Positions 13,354 to 25,400 of a stretch of 64,000 nucleotides of DNA are shown here, piece after piece (the first letter of the stretch is position 1; each line of letters begins with the position of its first letter). The stretch comes from Punica granatum (lineage: Eukaryota; Streptophyta; Magnoliopsida; Myrtales; Lythraceae), in NCBI RefSeq assembly GCF_007655135.1, contig NC_045128.1, positions 4,030,001 to 4,094,000 on the forward strand, written 5' to 3'. The notes beneath the pieces were generated by a model. It saw only the letters and a program-made list of their open reading frames with translations, was not told the DNA's origin and made no database searches. The translations under genes and the position numbers were made by a program.

Positions 13354-13483
13354 GTACTCATTCAACCCGGCCAGTCGTCGAGCGCCGAGCGGTCACCTCA
13401 ACAGTGAACAGTGAGAAAGAGAGTAACCATAGCGTTCGAACGCTGGAGCAGCCGCAGAGGGGGAGGAGGATCGAGCTTGATTT

Positions 13484-16400
13484 ATGGCGGCTTCGCGCAG
13501 CAACATTTCGAGCATCATCCACGAGCTCCGGGAGCGCATCGCCGCGTCTTCTTCGGCTCCTCCTAAGAACGGTGGCGGCGGCGGCGGAGGAGACGACGGT
13601 GCTCTGGAGATCAGGTTCCGTGCCGTGCTCCCCAATCTCCTCCACGCTTACGTCGTTCCCTCTCCCACAGGTAGTCCCTCACTCCGACAACCTATTCCTG
13701 CACATTCTGTGCTGATGTAAGAGAGAGATAGATAGAGAGAGAGGGAGGGAGGGAGGGAGAAAGAGAGAGTCTGCGCCAGTGGTAATGGTAAGTGTTGGAC
13801 TAGAAGTTGCAGTCCGCCATTTGTTTGCTGAAATGGCGAAGAGGAGAGTTGAGAGGACGCACTATGCAGTTTTAGCAAATCAAAAGAAGACATTTTTGGC
13901 TTGTGCGCAAAAGGTGAGAGGATTCAATCGTTAGATGGATCTTCACAAGAGAATGTCTCTTTGCTACGGTAGTTGTACGGTGATTTGCAATGAAATGGTG
14001 GGACCTGGTTGTTCGCTTTAGCCTCATGCTAGGTGTTAAAGTGGATGTTCTAAATTTGTTTTTCTTTTTTTTCTTTCGAGCATAAGAAGAACTGCATAAC
14101 GATTCTTATCAGGGAAAAGAAGGTGAAATTTTGAGGAGAATTTGTAGTTCAGCTACCAAAGAGATGCTGTCTCTCTAGCTTTACTTTCAGTTATTCAGTA
14201 GTTCAACTTCTTTTATCCAAATTACTTTCGATGTCTTCCTTTCAACTGATATGATTGTTTGTTCCTGAGATTCAAATGAAGAGCCTACTGCTTTGCGGTG
14301 TGACCAACCAATCCTCGGTGTATCATAGAGTCAATTGACCTAGTAAGAATGTAGAGGAATACAAATAAGTTCTGCTGTCAGAAGAAAGCATATAGGTTCT
14401 CTTATTATCTTTCTCATCTTTTTGGGGGGTGGGGGGTGAAGTTTCGATTGACTTGTCAAAGGCTAAATCTGTGTTTGGCTAGAAGCATGTATCTTTTATG
14501 GCAGCTTCTTCATCCTGAATGATGACCTTCACTTGTCAAGTGAAGATAGTTATCGAGCTGATGTATGATGTTACGAAACGTGTTACTTGCTTTTTCAGTG
14601 CTTTAAGGTCCTCTCTCCCTCTGGCTTATCTGCTATTGAAGAAACTTTTTTTTTTTTTTGATAATTTAAGAAACCTTCCTTTTCTTTTTGTTGAATGGGA
14701 GTTTATCATTCTCTTGGTTTTATCTCTTTCAGAAAATGAGAGGGAAGTAGTTGCAATATTGAAGCTCATTTCTCAAACTGCAAGAAATATTCCCGGTGTA
14801 TTTTACCATGGGAAAGCAAGTGCTGTTCTACCCGTAATTGGCCGGATACTACCCTTCTTTACGGAGCCCGCATTCTGGTAAGCAGCAAGAAAAGTTTTAC
14901 ACGGTGTTTATGAATTAGCTATTGCTGTCCTGTTGTTATTCCCCTATATATTTTATGATTTGACATACATCCAATGTCAATAGTGATGTTTATTTATTCT
15001 GAACTGGTTTATTAGTTGAGACAATTCCTGTTATTAGTCATTAAATATTAGCCCACCATACAAGTTCTGCTTCTGAATGCTGAAATGACTTCTTTACCTT
15101 CGCTCTATAGGGATCTGTTTGTTCTTTAAATTTTCTGCTTTTGCTGTGTGAATATACAATATTTCTGCCATTAATTGCCTGAGACTCTAACAAGAACTGT
15201 CTTATTGTGCCAGTGCTCGGCACGGCGTGATTTTTGAAACAGTTGGATCTCTATTATCTTTGCTTCGGGCTGGGGAACGAGATGCGTACCGTCAATTTTT
15301 TGTTGATGCCATGGCAGTGGTTGAAGGTGAGGAGAAGAGCCTTTCAGTTCTATGAACAAATTGATATGTACCTGTGGTTGTTGCCTCTTGTGCATTTTCC
15401 GACTACATCCTGAATCTTGTGGCCATGAAATGGAACAAATGGTCTTCCTTATTGGAGATTTTGGTCTCTTTAATCTATACTATTATAAGAGAAAAGGAAA
15501 TCAGTTGGTGTAACCATCCTTCTACCGAAAATGGCCATTGCAAAAGAAAAACAATAAATTAAAATTATTGGATATTAAAGTATAGAGCAGTAATTTTAAA
15601 TATTTTTTAACACCTGTTTTCACCCCTCTCCCATTACTCTCCCTTTCTCTCCCTCCTATCTATCTCTCTCTCTCTCTCGTCACCCCCTTTTCCCTTTATT
15701 TCTTCTTCAACGTCATCAATCACTTTATTATAATTTCTGTTTTTAATTTTTTCTTTAAAGATTCTTTCATTTTAAAAAATTGTAGAAATTGGTTTTACTT
15801 CTATTAAAAATAGCAAGTAAGATGCATAACGTAATAAGTTAATGTTCAAAATGTGATTAAAAAACGGAAAAAAAATCGTATAATATCACGCGTAGTGTGG
15901 GTACAAATGTTACTGTTTGAAATGCTACCTGTAGATTCTTGCTGATATTGTTTTCCATCATCATAAATTTTCTGTCTCATTTGCTTTTTAGATCATTGGG
16001 TTCCATGCATGATGTATTTATATGCTATGTCAATGACCAGATCTTTTGTACGCTGCATCAATCTGTGGAGACGCATCAACCACTTCTGAATCTATTAAAT
16101 TGACCTTGAAGTGTTTCAGCCAATCCTTTACTGGTATATTTGATGATCCTGCTTGCCTCTGTGATCTTCCGACAAGTTGTAAACCAGATGACGGCTTTGG
16201 CATTTTGATGAACCTCAGTGGCAACAGGAGATGGCAAACCTTTGCGACTTGGATGATGAAGCTTTTGACAAAATGCTTAGTGGATGGAATGATATTTGTT
16301 GAAGGTTTACTCAGTTTGTCATTTATTTCTTCAGCTTGTTCTCTGTTATGTTTTGGAGACGCTGACTTGCAGATGGTAGGTATCATTATGTTGTGTTTTC

Positions 16401-19400
16401 AGTTATTAGGCATCCTTTCTTTGCAAATGTTGGTTGCCTTTTCACCATAATTGTGAAATAAGTATTCTGATCATTAAAATATTTTACAAGGCATGTTTTG
16501 ACTTCGCACGGATCATAGGATCAACAGTAAGCTATGACATTGCTCCACATGAGAACATAATTCGATCAGTATTGGCTATACTGAGTGAGGATAAAGATGG
16601 ACTGCCAGTATTCAGGTACTTGAACAGCTGGGTGAAATTTATATCTTATTTTCTTGTGAAGTTCTGGTGTATGGTTAACATATATAATTTACAGAATTTT
16701 CTCATAAGAATCATGCAATTTCAAAGCCTTTTTGAGTTTCACTTCTTGCTTTTTATATTCGTGGAGGTTTATTTCCATAAGTGGCCTCAATGATTTCTTG
16801 CTGTAGGTAATATTGATACAGTGGAATTTTATGCTACATCAATTGATAAATATTTATACAACATATTGACAATGTTGTTTGAGTATTTGAGTTTTAATGT
16901 TATGTTGCAACTCTAAGTGACCAAATTGATTCTTTTGATGTTAATTTTCATTTTTCTTTTTTAAGTGTTTTCATGTTCCTCCTGATATACTGTTTGCAGC
17001 TTAGACTACTAAAATTTGGAAGGAAATACTCACTACAGACTAGAATGCACTGAAGGCTTGAATTGAATTGGCTGTAGATTGAAGCATTATATCTAGCGTT
17101 AATGGTGGATACAGTGAGGCTATCTATTGGCTTTTGCACTGCAGAAATAAAGTCTATGACACCTGCATTGGCAATTGCCTCGAAGCATTCCACACAAATT
17201 GTCCTGATGAAGTGGTCATGCAAACAGCTGTCGATTTAGTTAGCGTCTTTCCTCTATCAGTATGCAAAACCAGAAGCCAAGAGCTCAAGGTTGGGTTGTC
17301 CTTCCCTTGTTATTCGACAAGCTTGGCTCATTCTCATTTGATTCACCTTTCCCTTAACTGTAAAATGTAACATTTAATATACCAGCAATACTAATGCAGT
17401 TGTATTTTCCTAGGCTGCATTATGCAATGCATACAAACGGGTTGCTAGAATTTGCCCACCTGATATATGGAAGCCAGAGATCCTTATAAAGATGATGCAT
17501 CATCCGGAACCTTGCTTTCAACTGACAAGTTGCTTACAAGTAGCAGTCTCCATTCTCGGTATTGATTGTGTTGGAGTTATGGAAGTCAATGGAAATGTTT
17601 CAGAGTTGTCTGTGCTATCTGGTAAATCGTTCAACTCGTCAAGGGTTGGAGAAAAAAGGTCTAATGTGAATGGTCAGACCAACAATATCAAACGCCAAAA
17701 GACAAGTCAGCAAGGGGAAGCTTCTGCTAGTTACGTTCTACCACAGCAGAGTGCTTCTCATTTGACTATCTGTGAAAGAGAAGAAAAACATGCTGGTTAT
17801 TTTCATGAATTAATTATTTCATTTGTTGGAAAGTTGAAGCCTTCGGCTGTTCACATTGGTTTTCCAAAACCAGAGATTGCATTGACCGCTCTTTGCATGG
17901 TTTGCATTGCCTTCTCAAGATATCCAAAGACCATTTTGTCTTTTTCCATCTTCCAGCAGATGCTATCATGGCTTCCCTGGATCTCTGACCAGGTAGGGCT
18001 GCATTTGTGGAAATCATTCTAAACAATGTTTATCTTTTAGTTGATTATTGAATTACTGAATTCATCTTGCAGGCAAAAATAGGAAATTCAATAAGTTTGT
18101 CCATCTATCTGGAAGCAATTCACAGTGTACTGCTTTTACAAAGTAAGGAAATCCCACTTACCATCATTGCTGGGACATGGTGCAGTGAGTGGTACTAAAT
18201 TTGTTGTTTCACTTTGAAGACTTAAGTAAATAAGAGATGGAAAAAATTCCTTTTCTATTTTAATAAAGAATGACTTTTTGTAGTCTTTGTTTAAAGATGA
18301 TCTTTCCATTTGTATGGTATTGTTGAAGTGCAAATACAACATAGGAAGTTTAGCCTGATAACGAGTCTAAGAGGAAATTCTTAATGACAAAGACAAAGCC
18401 AAGTGCATTCCTGGAAACCTAGAAACAAGAACTGAAGTAGGTGGAAAAATACCAGGTAGTTGGGAAATGGCTAGTCAAAATTGATGAAGCAACACGAAGA
18501 AATTTAGTGCAATAGAGGATGGTTTACTGGAGGAAATCTGTAACTTCAGAAACTTCGGTCTGTTGATAGGTTGATACGTGGCTTTCTTTAATAATTTATT
18601 TCATTGTTTGAAATTCTTGTAGGAGCAAGCAAAGCAATGATCTAGTGCGTTTCAATTGCTAATTATGATTTAGTGTATACAATAAAAATTCATCAACAGA
18701 TCTTCTCTTTTATCTTTTTCATTTTTCTGGCTAATTTCAACTTCAATCTAGTTTTGTCTGGTTTCAGCCTGAAGTTCCCAAACAGAAATTTTAGTTTCAT
18801 TTTTGAAATACTGTATGTTAAGCAAATTGCTACATGCCATTTGCTGCCAACAAGCAGTCAAAACAATCCAGTGGTTAATTTGTTGTCTTCTTATGCAATA
18901 TAGATGAGAAACATGTTATTCACTGTATGCTGGAACATTTATTGTTGATCCCTTATTCATTTGTTTCATGAAAAAAATAACTGCATGCGATGATTTTCTG
19001 AATTTGGAGCATAATTGTTGTATTTCTCTGGCTTGATGATTAATTAGTGGGTGTCTTTCGATGTGTTTGCTTGTTGCTTCATTTGCTGTCTGGTAAAAGT
19101 TTGCTACTCTATGTATTAATTCATTTCAATTTATCTTTCTGTTTAGGTCCTCTCTTTTTGAAGCAGAAGCTTTTCTGTGGTGATAAGGGTGATGCCAATT
19201 ATCTAATTGGAGTGCTCAAGATTCCATGGACTCATTCTCTTGAGGAACATCAGTCCCCTTGCAAAAGTAAAATTAGTTCTGTTCAAGTTCTGTCCAAGCT
19301 GGGTCCTAGCTTTAGTGATGGAATAAATGCAGAAGTTTTGGATATGTCTCTTCGTGATAAGGCAGAAGATGTTGTGGCTGAAGCTATTATTTCCATGCCT

Positions 19401-22400
19401 GTGAATGTATTGTGGTCTGGTCTTGGTATACTGAAGCATATCTTTAGAAGGCTGGAGTAAGTTGACGCTGGGACTTATTTTGTCTATTTACATACATAGT
19501 TTCTGCATTTAGAGTCACTTTATCTCCTCTATTGATTGGTAAAATTTTTGAATTTTTAAAAAGAAAAAAGTACACTTATTAAAAAGAACTTATTCGTAAT
19601 ATTTAGATTTATGTATAAATTAATAAATAAAATATAAATGTATATATATATTTCTTTTCATGAACTCCTGAGGCATTGGTTGTATCAGCATTTTGCTACT
19701 GAATCTAATAATATTGCGATTGTCCTTCTTGTGAGATAATTTCTTTCACTCGCTCAGCCGTTAAAATTCCCTATCTTCTGAGACCATTTTGATGGGTTGT
19801 ATCTGAAAATGTTAGTTGCTTGGTTTTGATAGGTGTGTTTATATCATCCAACGTAATTTCTTTCAGCTAGAGTAACCATTGTTATTACCCTGAACCAGTT
19901 GACTAGCTTTATGAGATGCCTTAGTAGGTAGAACAATTATTTAGGGTAATAAAAACTAGTTAGCAATTGTAAAGCTTGTAGTTGGAACCAGATCATTTTC
20001 AGTTTTACTTCGGTCATATGATGGTGAGATGCAATATAGAGTAAAGGATGATGTTTGGATATGTTGACCAGGTATAGAGTGCTTAATTCATATGTTAGAA
20101 TGTGCTGCCCAGAATCTTTTTCTTTTATCTCATTAAGGAATTTTTGCTGGGATTTTCCTTTTCATATGATTTGATTGTTCGTTTTTCTTTACTATTCTTT
20201 GTCAAATTGCAGGATCTTTGGGAATTTTGAGCATGAGCAAGTGAAGAAAATCATTCCCTTTTCTCTTGGTTTCTTGTCTTGTCTAAATGGGTCGTGCAAT
20301 GACAAAGCCTATTCTGATAACAGTTCATGCAAGCTATATATCAATATGAAAGGCGAAAAATGCTGCTCGACTCTAAATCTGTTGTTGCAAGGCTTTAGGT
20401 GTTCTAAGTGTGACAGAGATGCTTGTAACAATGAGGAATGCTCTGCAAATGTCATAACTCCACCTGATATGCCAGATAATGTGACTTGTTCGGATGAGGG
20501 GTTCACGTATCTGCAATCTCTGTTTTTTAAGCTCCTCTACGATGAATCATCAGAAGAAGTTCAGGTTACATGTGTGCAAAATATCCGGCGAATTCTTGGA
20601 CATGGGACTACTGAGATTCTGATCAAAGCAAGACATGAATGGGTTAAATGCATTGAAGACCTTCTCCTTTGTAGAAAGAAGGATGTGCGAGAAGCATTCT
20701 GCTCCCAGATCAGTGTCTTTGCTGAAGATCCCATTTTGACGTGCTTATTTTCTACCGAATATGGCCAGAGTAAAAGTAAAGAACAGATATTCTTAGACAT
20801 AATCAAGCATGCTTTGGCAGCAGCAGAAGATCCCCAGATTTTTGAAACTCTTTTGCAGTCGACTGCGGAAATTATGATTTCTGTGGATATCAACAGTCAG
20901 CTCTTCTTGTTTTCTCTCATTCTTCTGGTTGATCAACTTGATAATCCACATGTGACAGTGAGAATGAATGCGTCTAGGCTGATACACAAATCTTGCTACG
21001 ACCATGTAAAAGGAGGACTTGAAGAAATCCTTTTGAAAGTGGTTTATATTCGAAATGAACTATTTGAGTATCTGTCCATGAGACTTCCCAACCGGCCTGC
21101 AATGGTCAGGGAGTTTTCAGAAGCTGTTTTCGGGATTGAGACTGCGGAGCTTCTCAAGAAGATGGTCCCCATTGTTCTTCCGAAACTCGTGATGTCTCAG
21201 CAGGAAAATGAGAAAGCTCTAGAGACCTTGTATGAGTTGGCGAGGTGTTTAAACACTGATCTGGTGCCGCTGGTTGTTAATTGGCTCCCAAAAGTTCTTG
21301 CTTTTGCCCTACATCAAGCAAATGAACAAGAACTCCAATCCGCTCTGCAGTTCTACAGAGAGCACACCGGGTCAGACAGCCAGGAAATCTTTGCAGCTGC
21401 TTTACCTGCTCTTCTTGATGAGCTTATATGCTTTCTTGACAGCGGTGACTCAGAGGAGACAGAGAGAAGGTATAATTTGCCCAAACAACTAATCCAGAAT
21501 GCTGAGATTTCATATGGAATACGGTGCAGCTCATCTCTCTTATTTTCATTGTTCTCACAGTCCTCAACCTCAAGTGCGTTATAAGTTTTCTAATGAGTCA
21601 TGCCATTTTGCATTGTGTTGCACATTTTATGTGTTGTACGAAGAAGGAAGCCATTCCAAACCTTCCCATAATAAACACTAGGTTTTTCTTTTCTTTCTTT
21701 TGGGGGGGGGGGGGGGGGGGGGTGGCGTTGCCTCGAATTCTTATATTTTATACTTTCACCCGAGGACTCTGAGATTGCACCAGTCGACTGACAAACTTGC
21801 TATCATTAAGTTATGTTTGCCTCTATTTCTTGCCTTAATTTATGTGAGATAGTTCAGTGTCATTTCCGATTTCTTGTCATTAATGAAATTTTATTGTTAA
21901 ATTTGTATTTTGCAAGTTTTATTTTAAATTCTGTTAGTCATTCTTATCAAGCTTGTCGCACAGATTGGCAAGGATCCCACAGATGGTTAAGGAAGTAGCA
22001 AGAGTACTTACGGGGGGTGAAGATCTTCCCAACTTTTTGAAGAATCATTTTGTTGGTCTTCTCAACAGTATAGACAGAAAGTTGCTGCATTCAGATGATC
22101 TCTTGCTGCAGAAACAAGCTTTGAAACGTATTGAGATGCTAATTGAGATGATGGGTTCTCACCTTACAACATACATGCCAAAGCTGATGGTCCTTATCAT
22201 GTACGCCATTGATAAAGAATCTCTCCAATTTCAAGGTCTCTCCATCTTGCACTTTTTAATTAAGCAATTGAGGGAGGTATCGCCATCCAGCATCAAACAT
22301 GTTATTTCTCAGGTTTTTGCATCTTTAATTCCTTTTGTTGAGCGAGACAAAAAAATCAGCCCTATGAATTTGAATAAAGTGGTAGAGATTTTGGAAGAAC

Positions 22401-25400
22401 TTGTTCTGAAGAATAGGGCAATTCTAAAGCAGCACATCCGTGAATTTCCCCTTCTGCCAAGTATTCAAGCTCTAACAGAAGTAAACAATGCCATACAAGA
22501 AGCTCGTGGGGAGATGACACTGAAGGATCAACTACGAGACGTTGTTGTAGGTCTGAATCATGAGAATTTGAATGTGAGGTATATGGTGGCTTGTGAATTG
22601 AGCAAGTTGCTGAACACAAAAAGGGAGGATGTTACAGCTCTGATTATTGGTGAAGCCAGCGCTGACATGGAGATTTTAAGCTCTTTGATTACATCTTTAC
22701 TGAGAGGATGTGCAGAAGAATCGCGGACTGCTGTTGGGCAGAGGCTTAAGCTGGTGTGTGCTGATTGCATTGGATCACTTGGAGCAGTTGACCCCGCTAA
22801 AGTCAAGGGCTTTTCGTGCCAACGCTTTAAAATTGAATGTTCTGATGATGACCTTATCTTTGAGTTAATCCACAAGCACCTTGCAAGGGCCTTTAGAGCT
22901 GCGCCTGATGCCATCGTTCAAGACTCAGCTGCCCTAGCTATCCAAGAATTGCTGAAGATCGCTGGTTGTGAGGCATCACTAGATGAGAATTCTTCTACTT
23001 CTACATCTCAGGCACAGTATGATAGGAACCCCTTGAAGGTGGTTGCATCATCGAGCAAAGACACTACCAGTAGCCGTGGGACCAATTGGAGGGGTCAGAA
23101 ACTGTGGGACCGGTTCTCAAATTACATTAAAGAGATTATTGCCCCTTGCTTAACGTCTCGATTCCAGCTTCCTAATGTGGGTGATTCTGCTTCAGCTGGT
23201 CCTATATATCGCCCTTCTATGTCATTTAGGAGATGGATCTATTATTGGATTCGGAAGTTAACTACACATGCTTCTGGACCCCGCGCGGGCATTTTTAATG
23301 CTTGTAGAGGTATAGTGCGTCATGACATGCAAACAGCAACATACTTGCTACCATACTTAGTTCTTCATGCTGTCTGTCATGGTTCCGAGGAGGCGCGCCA
23401 TGGAATAACTGAAGAAATTCTCTCTGTGCTCGATGCAGCAGCATCCGAGAACAGTGCAATTTCAATCATTGGAACTGTCTCTGGGCAGAGTGAAGTTTGC
23501 GTTCAGGCTGTGTTTAATCTTCTGGATAATCTGGGCCAGTGGGTTGATGATGTGGGCCAGGAGCTAGCTCTTTCCCAGTCTTTACAATCTTTGGCATCTA
23601 AACAACAGCAGTCCAGGATGAAAGATCAGAGTCCAAATGCTCTATCTGATCAGGAACAACTTCTCATACAGTGTAAAAATGTCTCAGAGCTATTGGCTGC
23701 AATACCAAAAGTGACCCTTGCAAAGTCGTCCTTCAGGTGTCAGGCTTACGCCAGGGCCTTGATGTATTTTGAGTCCTATGTGCGTGATAAGTCTGGCTCG
23801 TTCAATCCAGCTGCTGAGATCAGCGGTGTTTTCGAGGATGATGATGTTTCATATTTAATGGAAATATACAGCTACTTCGATGAGCCTGATGGACTCTCTG
23901 GCTTTGCATGTCTGAGGAAATCTCTAAGTTTACAAGACCAGCTTCTGATAAATAAGAAAGCAGGAAACTGGGCTGAAGTTTTGACTTCTTCTGAACAGGC
24001 TTTGCAGATGGAGCCTAATTCTGCTCAACGCCACTCTGATGTACTCAATTGTTTGCTGAACATGTGCCACCTTCAGGCCATGATGACCCATGTTGATGGT
24101 TTAATTTCTCGGATTCCCAAGTATAAGAAAACATGGTCAATGCAGGGAGTGCAGGCAGCATGGAGGCTCCGTCGTTGGGACCTGATGGAAGAGTACCTCA
24201 GTGGAGCCAATGAAGAGGGTTTACTCTGTAGCAGCTCTGAGAGTAATGCTTCCTTTGACATGGATGTTGCAAACATTCTACAGGTGATGATGAAGAAGGA
24301 TCAATTTTCAGTGGCCGAGAAAATCGCACTGTCAAAGCAAGCTCTGATTGCCCCTTTGGCTGCTGCTGGAATGGACTCATATATGCGAGCTTACCCGCAT
24401 GTTGTGAAACTTCACTTCTTACGAGAACTGGAGGATTTTCATGCTCTTCTTCTTGGCAAATCTTTCTTGGAGAAATCATTTCACGCTGGTGATGTGCAAT
24501 TCTCAAATATGATGGAGCACTGGGAGAATCGACTTCGGTTTACTCAACCTTCATTGTGGGCTAGGGAACCACTCTTATCATTGAGAAGGCTAATTTTTGA
24601 TGCCAGTGCTCTTGGGGCACAGGTTGGGAATTGCTGGTTGCAATATGCAAAGCTCTGTCGATCAGCTGGTCATTATGAAACGGCGAATCGAGCAATTCTT
24701 GAAGCACAAGCATCAGGCGCTCCTAATGTACACATGGAAAAGGCAAGGCTTCTTTGGGGCATCAGGCGTTCTGATGGGGCAATTGCTGAGCTGCAGCATT
24801 CACTTCTAAATATGCCAGTGGAAGTTATAGGTTCTGCTGCAATATCCTCAATTAGCAGCCTCTCTCTGGTTCCTCTGAATTTGCCACCTTTACAGACTGA
24901 TACTCAGAGTTTTAATGCGAATCGTGATATTGCAAAAACTCTCCTCCTTTATTCGAGGTGGATCCATTATACAGGGCAAAAGCAGAAAGAAGATGTGATC
25001 AGTCTTTACACTAGGGTGAGAGAGCTGCAGCCCAAGTGGGAAAAAGGGTATTTCTATGTGGCTAAGTACTTTGAAGAATTGCTTGCTGATGCTCGCAAAC
25101 GCCAAGAAGAAACTTCTGAACGTGGCCCTAGGGTATTGGCATCTTCTTCTGTAACGGCTGTTTCTACAACCTTGGGCAATGACAAGAGCTGGTGGTATTA
25201 CCTGCCAGACGTTTTATTGTTTTATGCAAAGGGGCTGCATAGAGGACATAGGAATCTATTTCAAGCGCTTCCTAGGTTGTTAACCTTATGGTTTGATTTC
25301 GGAAGCTTCTATCAGAAAAATGGTTCTTCATCCGACAGAGATTTGAAAAACATCCACGGGAAGGTAGCAAAGGAGCTTTTTAACTTTGGATATTAATTTC

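Larger units (their letters stand above)
12556..13483. other. Intergenic: MSL 3'UTR and ATR promoter
   Basis: The bases after the MSL stop are GC-rich and then turn AT-rich. An AATAAA at 12906-12911 could be the MSL polyadenylation signal. The stretch 13280-13310 is T-rich, and a GC-rich block follows at 13335-13400 with an E2F-like octamer. No gene is seen. Confidence 0.6.

Noticed and set aside
25364..25396. Apparent stop after a long ATR frame, as if the gene were truncated
   Set aside because: The donor at 25363/25364 is in phase, and exon 12 continues the protein. The stop lies in the intron.
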